From: Tenacibaculum sp. 1_MG-2023
GTDB lineage: Bacteria > Bacteroidota > Bacteroidia > Flavobacteriales > Flavobacteriaceae
Direction: 5' to 3'
DNA: 64,000 nucleotides
Assembly: GCF_030547425.1 (NCBI RefSeq)
Contig: NZ_JAUORH010000013.1
Location: 36,441-100,440 of the forward strand
Shown here one piece after another: positions 55,903-64,000 of this stretch (within the stretch, counting starts at the first letter, position 1; each line of letters opens with the position of its first letter). The notes beneath the pieces are model-generated. The model was given only the letters and a program-made list of their open reading frames with translations, was not told the origin of the DNA and searched no databases. A program made the position numbers and the translations under genes.

Positions 55903-55952
55903 TCTTAATTTGATGATTTTAAAAATTATTTTTTTTAAAGAGCACAATAAGT

Positions 55953-56897
55953 TTAATTGAATTGATAATTTAATTGTATTGTGCCATAAAAATTCCCTTT
56001 AGGAACACGTGAGCTTTTGAGTTTTTTAGTGTGATAATTGATGGCGTATCCAAAATTAAAACGATTACTAGTAAAACGAATTCCAAACTCTGTTGTAAAC
56101 TTAAAAGGCTCTACTTCAAACGTAACTGGGCTGTCGTCGTTTAAAAAACTTCCTTCAATAGTTGCGTCATAAACAACATAATGAAGCATTGGTTTTAGGT
56201 ATAAAAAGACTTCCGCCTTATTTTCGAAGCTAGTGTTTTGGTTATTTAAGTTTCCATGAAAAGCGATGGAATTTGTAATGCTCTCTAAAGGCTTAAAACC
56301 AACACGAGTATACAAGCCTGTTGATAAGTCAGTGTAAACAGTACCTAACCTAGCAGAGTTTATCCAGTTAAGGTCAAAAATATTATCTCGGGCTATTTTT
56401 TTAATATAATCAGTATTTAAATTAAGAGCAAATGCATTTTTTATTTGGTACTCCCATCCTGTAGCTTCTCTAAAACCATACATTTTATGGATAATACCTT
56501 GCAATTCTTCACTTAAAGAAGATGAACCGATGACACCTATTTGAATGGATGTTTTTAAAATAGATTCATTTGTGTAAAACTTGTTTATACCAAAACTACC
56601 ATATAAATAACCAGCAAAAGGACGATCATGCTCTTCAATAGTTTCAACAACAGCTTTGTAGGGAGTGTACATATGGTGTCCTAATTGAATTTCATATATT
56701 TTTTTATCAATATTTCCAACTTGCTTTTTACTTAGGAAGCGGTATGTTAAAAAGGCTCCGTTAGTATAATATCTGTCTTGATAAGTAGAAGTATATAAGT
56801 CATTATCATTTATAAAACTAAACTCCTTAGTGTATTTACGTTGTGAGAATGTACGAAGAGAAAATAAGATAAATAAAAGTAGTATATTTTTTTTCAT
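55953..56897 (-). CDS. LpxR-family outer membrane protein (lipid A deacylase-like)
   Basis: The 314-residue protein has a signal peptide (MKKNILLLFILFSLRTFSQ) and a beta-barrel with the LpxR/DUF2219 opening FSFINDNDLYTSTYQDRYYTNGAFLTYRF, QLGHHMYTPYKAV, DRPFAGYLYGSFG and a C-terminal FYGTIQLNYQF. LpxR removes the 3'-acyloxyacyl chain of lipid A in some Gram-negatives; whether this one does so is not known. It is divergent from the PPK2 pair. Confidence 0.85.
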   Translation of the reverse strand: MKKNILLLFILFSLRTFSQRKYTKEFSFINDNDLYTSTYQDRYYTNGAFLTYRFLSKKQVGNIDKKIYEIQLGHHMYTPYKAVVETIEEHDRPFAGYLYGSFGINKFYTNESILKTSIQIGVIGSSSLSEELQGIIHKMYGFREATGWEYQIKNAFALNLNTDYIKKIARDNIFDLNWINSARLGTVYTDLSTGLYTRVGFKPLESITNSIAFHGNLNNQNTSFENKAEVFLYLKPMLHYVVYDATIEGSFLNDDSPVTFEVEPFKFTTEFGIRFTSNRFNFGYAINYHTKKLKSSRVPKGNFYGTIQLNYQFN

Positions 56898-56966
56898 AGC
56901 TGTAAATATCGTATTATTTTAGCACAACCTTGGTTAAATTATTAACAAGAATAACTAAATAAACTT

Positions 56967-57824
56967 ATGAAAGAAAAACCTGAATTAACAATTGAAGACT
57001 TTGAAAGTGTTTCGACAAACGAAGAATTGTTGGCTATTATTGAAGAAAAGGGAATTTCTATTACAAAAGTTAAAGTAAAGCTAAATTATGAAGAAGAGCT
57101 GAGGAAGTTACAAATAGAGTTAGTAAAACTTCAGCAGTGGATAGCAAAAAATAATAAGCGAGTAGCTGTAATCTTTGAAGGTAGAGATGCAGCAGGAAAA
57201 GGAGGGAGTATTCGACGTTTTATGGAGCATATGAATCCGCGTTCTACTCGTTTAGTAGCTTTAAATAAACCAACTGAAGTAGAAAAAGGGCAATGGTATT
57301 TTCAACGATATATTAAAGAGTTGCCTAACCCAGGCGAAATTGTATTTTTTGACCGTAGTTGGTATAATAGAGCAGTGGTTGAGCCAGTGATGGGATTCTG
57401 TACAGATGACCAGTATAAAAACTTCTTAGTACAGGTACCAGAGTTTGAGCATATGTTGTATGAAGACGGTGTTGTGGTTATAAAGTTTTGGTTGTCAATT
57501 TCAAAAGAAGAACAATTACGACGTTTCAATTCTCGAAATAACAATCCTTTAAAACGTTGGAAGTTTAGCCCTGTTGATAAAAGAGGACAAGAATTATGGG
57601 ATACATATAGTTACTATAAAAATGAAATGTTTAGTAAAACACATACGGCTTATAGCCCGTGGATAGTAGTAAAAACAAACAATAAAAAAGAAGCTAGAGT
57701 AGAGTGTATGCGCCATGTATTATCTCAGTTTGATTATGATGGAAGAGAAGAAGAAACAACAGTTTTAACGCCAGATCCAAATATTGTAATGCGTTATTAT
57801 CGTTCAGTAAAACATTTAGATTAA
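56967..57824 (+). CDS. ppk2: PPK2-family polyphosphate kinase, tandem copy 1
   Basis: The 285-residue enzyme uses polyphosphate to phosphorylate nucleotides (or the reverse). It has P-loop FEGRDAAGKGGSIRRF, the substrate segment GQWYFQRYIKELPNPGEIVFFDRSWYNRAVVEPVMGFCT with the DRSWYN lid/Walker B motif, and NNPLKRWKFSPVD. Its N-terminus (residues 1-40) differs from copy 2. This pattern is typical of class I PPK2. It ends 2 bases before copy 2, so they are co-transcribed. Confidence 0.92.
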   Translation: MKEKPELTIEDFESVSTNEELLAIIEEKGISITKVKVKLNYEEELRKLQIELVKLQQWIAKNNKRVAVIFEGRDAAGKGGSIRRFMEHMNPRSTRLVALNKPTEVEKGQWYFQRYIKELPNPGEIVFFDRSWYNRAVVEPVMGFCTDDQYKNFLVQVPEFEHMLYEDGVVVIKFWLSISKEEQLRRFNSRNNNPLKRWKFSPVDKRGQELWDTYSYYKNEMFSKTHTAYSPWIVVKTNNKKEARVECMRHVLSQFDYDGREEETTVLTPDPNIVMRYYRSVKHLD

Positions 57825-57826
57825 GA

Positions 57827-58606
57827 ATGGGAAAGTTAACTCAAAGAGACGTAAATAAATTAAATACAACAAGAGGTTTAAAAGCTTTATTATCGAAATC
57901 TTTTAATTTAGAAAGAGCAATCCGATATGTTGATTATGAGCGAAAATTAAAAAAGTTACAAGTTGAAATAATTCGTTTACAAGCCTGGGCGATTCAAGAA
58001 AATGAACGAATAATCGTGATTTTTGAAGGAAGAGATGCTGCGGGAAAAGGTGGGGCAATACGTAGAATAACAGAACGTATCAATCCTCGTCACATGCGAA
58101 TTGTAGCGCTTCCTAAACCTAATGAAGATCAAAAAACACAATGGTATTTTCAGCGATATGTTGAACAGTTTCCTAAAGCAGGAGAAATTGTGTTTTTTGA
58201 TAGAAGTTGGTATAATCGCGCAGTAGTTGAGCCCGTGAATGGTTTTTGTACTCAAGAGGAATATGAGATTTTTATGAATCAGGTAAACGATTTTGAACGT
58301 ATGATTTTAGAATCTGGCATTCGGTTGGTGAAAATTTATATGTCTATCAATAAAAAAGAACAAGCAAAACGATTCAACGATATAAAAAATAATCCATTAA
58401 AACAATGGAAAATGACGCCTGTAGATGAAAAAGCACAAGAACTTTGGGATGATTATACAGAATATAAAAAAGCAATGTTCTCTAAAACAAATACAGAAAT
58501 ATCTCCTTGGAAAGTCATTCGAGCTAATAGAAAAACAGTAGCAAGGGTAAATGTAATTAATTATATTTTAGAAAGAATACCTTACGATAAAAGTATAAAA
58601 GTATAA
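57827..58606 (+). CDS. ppk2: PPK2-family polyphosphate kinase, tandem copy 2
   Basis: The 259-residue enzyme shares the family motifs: P-loop FEGRDAAGKGGAIRRI, WYFQRYVEQFPKAGEIVFFDRSWYNRAVVEPVNGFCT and NNPLKQWKMTPVDEKAQELWD. It is clearly paralogous to copy 1 but diverged throughout, so the duplication is old. The two might form a hetero-oligomer or differ in nucleotide preference (inference). It is convergent with, and directly abuts, the phosphatase gene. Confidence 0.92.
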   Translation: MGKLTQRDVNKLNTTRGLKALLSKSFNLERAIRYVDYERKLKKLQVEIIRLQAWAIQENERIIVIFEGRDAAGKGGAIRRITERINPRHMRIVALPKPNEDQKTQWYFQRYVEQFPKAGEIVFFDRSWYNRAVVEPVNGFCTQEEYEIFMNQVNDFERMILESGIRLVKIYMSINKKEQAKRFNDIKNNPLKQWKMTPVDEKAQELWDDYTEYKKAMFSKTNTEISPWKVIRANRKTVARVNVINYILERIPYDKSIKV

Positions 58607-59242
58607 CTAAGGTAGCCTTTGTTGTATTTCTTTAAAAATAAAAAACAATTCACCAGCAATTTGTTTACTTGTTTGAAGATAAGTTTCTTCGGTTAAGTCA
58701 GTATTGTCTGATGTTTTAGGATCTTTATAAGGTAAATGAAAACGCTCGATAGCATCAGGAATAAACGGACAATTTTGATCAACACTATCACAAGTAGTAA
58801 TTGCAATAAAAGGAAAACTATTTTGAGGATGATCATATAACTTTGAAAAACCTAAGATAGATTTCTTAGTCCCGTTAAAAGATACTAAATATCTAGGATT
58901 CTGATGAGAAAAATCAACAACACTAAAAATAAAGCCAGTTTTTTGTAAGCTTTTAACTGTGTTTCTGTGAAAAGAAGTAGTTTCTGTTCCACCAGAATAG
59001 GTAAACATATTCTTTAAATTAAAATATTCAATAGCAAAGAAGCTCCATACCTGGGCAATCTGACTTCTACGAGAATTATGAGTACAAATAAAGTTTAAAT
59101 TTATTTTTTCTCTATCAAGATACTCTTCAAAAATAGTATCAGCTATTTCAAGTAATAAATCTTTACGGTCTTCAGTAAGAATTAATTCTTTTCTTGCTTC
59201 CTCAAAGAAATTTTTTGTGTTGATATTCTTAGTGTTTATCAT
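58607..59242 (-). CDS. low-molecular-weight protein tyrosine phosphatase / arsenate reductase-like protein
   Basis: The 211-residue protein has the CX5R phosphate-binding loop in FICTHNSRRSQIAQVWSFF (Cys-Thr-His-Asn-Ser-Arg-Arg) and the later DSVDQNCPFIPDAIERFHLPYKDP, with a possible general acid Asp. This is the LMW-PTPase fold also used by thioredoxin-coupled ArsC. It lacks a clear C-terminal cysteine pair of the ArsC cascade beyond Cys in QNCPF, so substrate class is uncertain. It is monocistronic. Confidence 0.8.
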   Translation of the reverse strand: MINTKNINTKNFFEEARKELILTEDRKDLLLEIADTIFEEYLDREKINLNFICTHNSRRSQIAQVWSFFAIEYFNLKNMFTYSGGTETTSFHRNTVKSLQKTGFIFSVVDFSHQNPRYLVSFNGTKKSILGFSKLYDHPQNSFPFIAITTCDSVDQNCPFIPDAIERFHLPYKDPKTSDNTDLTEETYLQTSKQIAGELFFIFKEIQQRLP

Positions 59243-59325
59243 TTATTTGCAGTTATTTTGCAGAGTGAAATTATTTGTAAAAATACAAGCTAATGCCCTT
59301 TTAGCTAATTAAATAAAGGTTAAGA

Positions 59326-59871
59326 ATGTGTTTGGAAATAGGAAATAAAGTAGCTGTTATAGATGCTAACATTAGAGGAGTAGTAGTGAAATTAAATGGA
59401 GATAATGTTTTTGTATTAGATGATGAAGGTATGGAGTATTGCTTTACAAAAAAAGAACTAGTGAAGGTTGAAGTCGATCAAAATGAGCTAAGCAAGTATT
59501 CTGATATAAACAACCCAATGCTGAAAGCTAAAATTCAATCAAAAGAAAAAAAGAAAAAAACATCTTTTGTAAAAGATAAAAAAGAAGTGATAATGGAGGT
59601 AGATTTACATGCTGAAAAGTTAGTGAAATCTACAAGAGGAATGGATAATTTTGATATTTTGTCATTACAAATTAATACAGCAAAGCATAAATTAGAATAC
59701 TGCATATCAAAAAAAATATCTAAGTTAGTTTTGATACATGGAATAGGAGATGGAGTTTTAAAAACAGAATTAAAATACTTGTTAAATAATTATCCAGTTA
59801 AATATTACGATGCTTCTTATCAAAAATATGGACAGGGAGCTACAGAGGTGTATGTTTTTCAAAATGGATAA
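59326..59871 (+). CDS. DUF2027/Smr domain protein
   Basis: The 181-residue protein has an N-terminal beta domain (GNKVAVIDANIRGVVVKLNGDNVFVLDDEGMEYCFTKKEL), a short linker and a C-terminal Smr domain: EVDLHAEKLV, then LVLIHGIGDGVLKTELKYLL with the HGxGxGVL nuclease motif and YGQGATEVYVF at the end. Smr domains nick or bind DNA or RNA in repair or ribosome rescue. This stand-alone form is typical in Bacteroidota. It is 59 bases before the cysteine desulfurase. Confidence 0.85.
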   Translation: MCLEIGNKVAVIDANIRGVVVKLNGDNVFVLDDEGMEYCFTKKELVKVEVDQNELSKYSDINNPMLKAKIQSKEKKKKTSFVKDKKEVIMEVDLHAEKLVKSTRGMDNFDILSLQINTAKHKLEYCISKKISKLVLIHGIGDGVLKTELKYLLNNYPVKYYDASYQKYGQGATEVYVFQNG

Positions 59872-59918
59872 TTCATTTACAAAACGCCTAATGAGTTTAA
59901 CTATCAACTAGAAAATCT

Positions 59919-59926
59919 TACTTTTG
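59919..59926 (+). promoter_or_regulatory. Promoter -7 element abutting the cysteine desulfurase start
   Basis: TACTTTTG is an exact TAnnTTTG match. Its last G is 5 bases before the ATG at 59931, so the transcript would begin at the start codon. Confidence 0.5.
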
Positions 59927-59930
59927 TGTT

Positions 59931-61067
59931 ATGAATTCTATATACTTAGACAATGCCGCAACAACACCTATGCTGCCAGAAGTTATTGAGGTTGTTCAAC
60001 AATCAATGCAAACAAATTATGGAAACCCATCATCTACGCATCAATATGGAAGGAAGGCTAAAGCTGCGGTTGAAACAGCTAGAAAAAATATAGCGAAACA
60101 TTTTAATGTGTCTTCAAGTGAGATTATTTTTACAGCAGGAGGAACTGAAGCGGATAACTTAATTTTATTTAATGCTGTATTAAATTTAGGAGTAGAACGA
60201 ATTATTACTTCTAAGATAGAGCATCACGCTGTTTTAAACACGGTGCAGTTTTTAGAAAAAAAGTATAAAATAACTGTTGATTACATTGAAGTAAATGAAA
60301 ACGGGACTGTTTTAGTAGACGATCTGGGAGACATACTAAATAAATCAAAGAAAAAAACGTTGGTGAGTTTGATGTATGTAAATAATGAGATTGGCAATTT
60401 ATTACCAATTGACAAAGTAGCGAAATTATGTAAAGAGCATAATGCTTATTTTCATTCAGATACGGTACAAGCCATAGGGCATTATGCCATTGATTTACAA
60501 AAAACACCAATAGATTTTATTGCAGCAAGTGCTCATAAATTTCATGGACCTAAAGGAGTAGGATTCGCTTATTTTAAAAAAGGAATTGGAATACTTCCAA
60601 TGTTACATGGAGGTGAACAAGAAAAAGGAGCAAGGTCAAGTACTGAAAATGTACATTCAATAATTGGTATGGAAAAGGCGCTAACTATTGCTTGTGAAAA
60701 CCTAAGAAAAGATGAGGAATATATAAAAGGGTTAAAGAAGTATTTTATAAGAAAAATAAAAGAAATAATCCCAAGTGTTATGGCTAATGGAGAATCGATG
60801 GAAGAAACAAGTTATACCATACTAAATTTACGATTTCCTGTTGAAGATAAAATGTTGTTGTTTAATTTAGATTTATCTGGAATAGCTGTATCTGGAGGTA
60901 GTGCCTGTCAGAGTGGTAGTAGTAAAGGATCTCACGTGTTACAAGAGTTTTTAGGTGAAGAGGAAGAAAAGAAAACATCCGTACGATTTTCTTTTAGTAA
61001 ATTAAACACAATTGATGAAATTGATTATGCGTTGAACCAGTTAAAAAAGGTATTAAAAATAAAATAA
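59931..61067 (+). CDS. cysteine desulfurase (NifS/IscS-like)
   Basis: This PLP enzyme removes sulfur from cysteine to give a persulfide used for iron-sulfur clusters and thio-modifications. The 378-residue protein opens NSIYLDNAATTPMLPEVIEVV, has GNPSSTH, the catalytic histidine in SKIEHHAVL, the PLP lysine in AASAHKFHGPKGVGFAY and the active-site cysteine in SGGSACQSGSSKGSHVL. The extended loop (GSACQSGSS) indicates a IscS/NifS-type rather than SufS enzyme. No iscU or suf genes adjoin it. Confidence 0.93.
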   Translation: MNSIYLDNAATTPMLPEVIEVVQQSMQTNYGNPSSTHQYGRKAKAAVETARKNIAKHFNVSSSEIIFTAGGTEADNLILFNAVLNLGVERIITSKIEHHAVLNTVQFLEKKYKITVDYIEVNENGTVLVDDLGDILNKSKKKTLVSLMYVNNEIGNLLPIDKVAKLCKEHNAYFHSDTVQAIGHYAIDLQKTPIDFIAASAHKFHGPKGVGFAYFKKGIGILPMLHGGEQEKGARSSTENVHSIIGMEKALTIACENLRKDEEYIKGLKKYFIRKIKEIIPSVMANGESMEETSYTILNLRFPVEDKMLLFNLDLSGIAVSGGSACQSGSSKGSHVLQEFLGEEEEKKTSVRFSFSKLNTIDEIDYALNQLKKVLKIK

Positions 61068-61221
61068 TTTTTTTTATTTGTTTTAAGTAAAAGTTAAAAA
61101 ATATTGATTCTGTTATTGATATGTTTTATTGATGATAAGATTGTTTGTTATTTTTTTTTATTATAACGTGACTTAAATTGTTAATTTTACGTCTAATGTT
61201 TTAGTGAGAGTAAAAAAAGTT

Positions 61222-61229
61222 TACTTTTG
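61222..61229 (+). promoter_or_regulatory. Promoter -7 element before the adhesin leader
   Basis: TACTTTTG is an exact TAnnTTTG match, about 170 bases upstream of the adhesin start codon. Transcription would start near 61235. Confidence 0.5.
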
Positions 61230-61251
61230 CACATTCAAAATTTTAGAGGCC

Positions 61252-61311
61252 CCCCACAAGAAATAAGTTGTAAAAGAGCAACTTAATGTTTTTTTTGTGT
61301 GGGGTTTTTTA
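61252..61311 (+). terminator. Terminator-like nested hairpin in the adhesin leader
   Basis: The outer CCCCACA/TGTGGGG stem with an inner TAAGTTG/CAACTTA stem is followed directly by six T. It would end a transcript of roughly 75 nucleotides, so it could be an attenuator or the end of a small RNA. Confidence 0.5.
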
Positions 61312-61396
61312 TATCCCACCGTATTGTTTATTAAAAAATAAAAAGCCTTGAAGAACTTTAAGGCACAACATTGTATATAAAATAATATGTATTAAT

Positions 61397-64000
61397 ATGA
61401 GGGAGAGTTACATTTCAAATAACTTTACAATAAGAAAAGGTATTAAATTCTTTTTAACCTTAATTTTTTTAAGTGTAATTGTACACGTAAAAGCTCAGGT
61501 AGTAGTAACACCTAATCCTACAGCTGTACAAATAGCAACAGAATTACAATCAGCAGGTGTAATCATAACAAATCCTGTAATCACTAGAGGGGCAACAAAC
61601 CAAATAGCTCTTTTTACAAATGGTGATGGAGGTGCTAACTTAGAGGTTGATAGAGGAATCGCTTTTACAACATCTAATGTTAATCAGGTTTTTGTTACAA
61701 ATAATCAAACAGGACTATCTGTAAATGCTTCTGGAACAAATTATTCAGATACCGATTTAACAACAATTGATCCAGAGGCAACTAGGGATGTAGTTGTTTT
61801 TGAGTTTGATTTTAGAGCATTGCCAAACTATACAGGAGTTCTTTTAGAATATCAGTTTGGATCTGAGGAATACCCAGACTTTGTAGGATCTCCTTTCAAT
61901 GATATTTTTGGTTTTTTTGTGACTGATCCTTTAGGGGTAGATCCAACAATACCAAATACTGCTCCTGGTGCAAATCTAGCACAGGTACCTAGTACTGCAA
62001 ATCCAGTGGCAATTAATAATATAAATGCTGGTTTTAGAGGGAGTTCAGGAGGAGTTGGGGACTACCCCGGTATCACTCCTGATTTGTCGCAAGGTGCATT
62101 ATATATTAATAATGGGCATGTTTTAGATAATGATACAAACCCAAATAATGCTGGCCCTGTAAATAATAATCCAGGAACCACTCCTATAGGCGTAGAGTTT
62201 AACGGTATTACTAGAAAATTAACCGCAAATATAAACTTAACACCAGGAATAACTTACCATATGAAAATAGCGATTGCAGATGTTTTTGATTCAAGTTATG
62301 ACTCTGGTGTGTTTATTACAAAAGTAGGAGGTGTACCTATTATAGTTGCTGAAGATGATTCGGGAGAAGTTGTTAGTACTAATGGAGGGGTAGCCGTAGT
62401 AAATGTTTTAACAAATGATACAGTAGCAGGTATAACTAATCCATCTGCATCAGGAGTAGAGCTATCTGAAGTTAGTTCTGAAAATTCAGGAATAATATTA
62501 AATACAAATACAGGAGAAGTTACTGTAGCTTCTGGTGTACCAGCGGGGGTATATGAATTAGTGTATAGTTTATGTCAGCCTTCAACAAATTGTGATACAG
62601 CAGTGGTTACGGTAACAGTTTTAGCAGATAGTGATGGAGACAATGTTGCGGATAGAAATGATTTAGATGATGATAATGATGGTATTTTAGATACAGAAGA
62701 AAATAATTGTATAGGATCTATAAGTTATGAATTCTACAACTCTTACCCTGCATCTAATTCAGTAGATGATATACCAACTACAGGGGCTTTAGCTATAGGA
62801 ACTCGGTCTAATTTCAATGTAGACCAATTATGGGCGCTACATACCCCAGGAGATGATGAAACATTTAGTGTTAGATATAAAGGGTTATTAAGAATAGATA
62901 CTGATGGAGTTTATACATTTTATACAACATCAGATGATGGGTCTAAATTATTTATAAATGGAATAGAAGTTGTTGATAATGATGGATTACATGGTAGTCA
63001 AACCAGAAATGGTCAAATATCTCTTAAACCAGGAGTACATGAACTCGAAGTGTTATTTTATGAAAGAACAGGAGCTGAAAGTTTGTCGGTGGAATATGCA
63101 GGACCATCTATATCAAGAAGAAATTTACCATTCTCAAGATTAAGCTGTCTGTTAGATTCCGACAATGATGGAATACCAAATCATTTAGACTTAGATAGCG
63201 ATAATGATGGATGTTATGATGCTATAGAGGGAGATGAGAATGTTCTTAGTTCTCACTTAAACTCTGACGGTAGTATCAACATTGCTGCTAATGGTGGAGC
63301 TGACACAAATGGTGTTCCTGTTTTAGTAAATTCAGGAAGTGCAGACATAGGAGGAGATAAAGGGCAAGGAATAGGAACTAGTACTGCAGCCAACCCCGCT
63401 CCAGATGCAGGAACATTAAGTGGAGGAAATGTGGTTTATGTTAATAATAGTATAACATTAACTTCGGATGGAAATTCGGGTGGGGTTTGGAGTTCATCAA
63501 ATCCTTCTAGGGCAACAGTTAACGTTAGTACAGGAGAAGTTTCAGGGGTGCTAGCAGGAACAGTAACAATTACTTATACAGTTACTTCTATAGGAGGATG
63601 TGAAGATAGTTCAGATATATCTATAACGGTACGTATCCCACCAACTGTAACAATAGGAGATGTAACGGTATCAGAAGGAGATGACGCGATTGTTCCAGTA
63701 ACGTTAAGCAATCCAAGTGTAGAAGATACTACCGTAGAAGTAACGGTTGATGGTGTGGCTTATTCAGTGACAATTTTAGCAGGAAATACTACAGGAAGTG
63801 TAACAGTTCCAACGATAGAAGATACTGTATCAGGAGAAGCTGACGAAGTTTTCCCAGCAACAGGAGTTGTAACAGCAGGAGCAACAGGAACTATAACGGA
63901 TGGATCGGTAACAATAAATGATGATGATGGAGCCCCAACCGTAGCAAGCATTACAGATGCAAGTGGAACAGAAGGAAGTGCTGTAGAGTTTGACTTTACG
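61397..64000 (+). CDS. large secreted adhesin-like multidomain protein (3' partial)
   Basis: The frame starts at ATG 61397 and is open to the window edge (868 codons). It has a signal peptide (about residues 1-34, VKAQ cleavage). Domains: choice-of-anchor L (about 36-310, with LLEYQFGSEEYPDFVGSPFN and FVTDP); an Ig-like domain (about 312-408); thrombospondin type 3-like calcium-binding DSDGDNVADRNDLDDDNDG (about 410-430); a PA14-like domain (about 440-572, GVYTFYTTSDDGSKLFINGI); a second calcium-binding DSDNDGIPNHLDLDSDNDG (about 586-615); a Big2-like domain (about 675-745); and a Calx-beta-like domain (about 748 on). Such proteins are exported by type IX or related secretion and mediate surface adhesion. 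The C-terminal sorting signal lies outside the window. Confidence 0.88.
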   Translation, partial: MRESYISNNFTIRKGIKFFLTLIFLSVIVHVKAQVVVTPNPTAVQIATELQSAGVIITNPVITRGATNQIALFTNGDGGANLEVDRGIAFTTSNVNQVFVTNNQTGLSVNASGTNYSDTDLTTIDPEATRDVVVFEFDFRALPNYTGVLLEYQFGSEEYPDFVGSPFNDIFGFFVTDPLGVDPTIPNTAPGANLAQVPSTANPVAINNINAGFRGSSGGVGDYPGITPDLSQGALYINNGHVLDNDTNPNNAGPVNNNPGTTPIGVEFNGITRKLTANINLTPGITYHMKIAIADVFDSSYDSGVFITKVGGVPIIVAEDDSGEVVSTNGGVAVVNVLTNDTVAGITNPSASGVELSEVSSENSGIILNTNTGEVTVASGVPAGVYELVYSLCQPSTNCDTAVVTVTVLADSDGDNVADRNDLDDDNDGILDTEENNCIGSISYEFYNSYPASNSVDDIPTTGALAIGTRSNFNVDQLWALHTPGDDETFSVRYKGLLRIDTDGVYTFYTTSDDGSKLFINGIEVVDNDGLHGSQTRNGQISLKPGVHELEVLFYERTGAESLSVEYAGPSISRRNLPFSRLSCLLDSDNDGIPNHLDLDSDNDGCYDAIEGDENVLSSHLNSDGSINIAANGGADTNGVPVLVNSGSADIGGDKGQGIGTSTAANPAPDAGTLSGGNVVYVNNSITLTSDGNSGGVWSSSNPSRATVNVSTGEVSGVLAGTVTITYTVTSIGGCEDSSDISITVRIPPTVTIGDVTVSEGDDAIVPVTLSNPSVEDTTVEVTVDGVAYSVTILAGNTTGSVTVPTIEDTVSGEADEVFPATGVVTAGATGTITDGSVTINDDDGAPTVASITDASGTEGSAVEFDFT

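Larger units (their letters stand above)
61068..61396 (+). promoter_or_regulatory. Structured leader region of the adhesin gene
   Basis: This 329-base gap holds no gene. A TACTTTTG -7 element is at 61222-61229. Downstream are an inner 7-bp stem TAAGTTG/CAACTTA (61264-61285), enclosed by an outer 7-bp CCCCACA/TGTGGGG stem (61252-61258 with 61298-61304) and followed by a T6 run. A second hairpin GCCTTGAAG/CTTTAAGGC lies at 61345-61364, before the ATG at 61397. Confidence 0.55.

Overview
The window is a contiguous, gene-dense stretch of chromosome from a low-GC member of the Bacteroidota, almost certainly Flavobacteriaceae (Tenacibaculum- or Polaribacter-like is a guess). The support is the gene repertoire (long-form GAPDH, DUF4835 beside coaBC, DUF5683 between parB and dapB, LytS-type kinase with 2TM proteins, YfhO, a choice-of-anchor L adhesin), the A+T-rich codon use, and repeated matches to the Bacteroidota promoter -7 element TAnnTTTG. 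I see no rRNA, tRNA, CRISPR array, insertion sequence or prophage.

Layout. 1-7,500: the end of an HtrA/DegP-like protease, gapA, two small exported proteins, ligA, a YhhN-like membrane enzyme, and a YafY-type regulator next to a GyrI-like protein with a repeated motif between them. 7,500-19,200: a phytase-like lipoprotein, a DUF6913 protein and dapA; an unlisted 58-residue double-glycine-leader peptide gene on the minus strand; ferritin; then the envelope/core block bamD, omega-like RNA polymerase subunit, coaBC, DUF4835, recN, fabI, a DUF3050 protein and a glycosyltransferase. 19,200-27,900: arsC, prfB, threonine aldolase, an ECF sigma factor with a membrane partner, and a LytS/LytTR two-component operon whose kinase carries a fused 2TM domain and is followed by four more 2TM proteins before the response regulator. 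28,000-41,000: a PPK2 polyphosphate kinase, a DEDD exonuclease, a 974-residue GH3/beta-lactamase-fold fusion, an acyltransferase, a BASS transporter, an AraC regulator, rsmE, a GNAT protein and an outer-membrane protein with a charged tail.

41,000-49,000 is a plus-strand surface-glycan block (DUF4834, YfhO, two glycosyltransferases, UDP-GlcNAc 2-epimerase, flippase); its last three genes begin with UUG. 49,400-55,900 is a minus-strand block: dnaN, then parA-parB-DUF5683-dapB-lepB-wbqC. 55,900-61,100 holds an LpxR-like protein, a tandem pair of PPK2 kinases, a CX5R phosphatase, a DUF2027/Smr protein and a cysteine desulfurase. The window ends inside a large secreted multidomain adhesin (868 codons visible, still open) preceded by a structured 5' region with its own promoter and terminator-like hairpin.

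Functional themes: envelope biogenesis and surface display (bamD, lepB, glycan genes, adhesin), polyphosphate/nucleotide metabolism (three PPK2 enzymes), chromosome maintenance (parAB, dnaN, ligA, recN) and membrane signalling (2TM array, ECF sigma factor). The least explained items are the orphan double-glycine peptide, the 2TM array, and the structured leader of the adhesin. No homology search or folding program was run; family names are from recognition of motifs and gene context.
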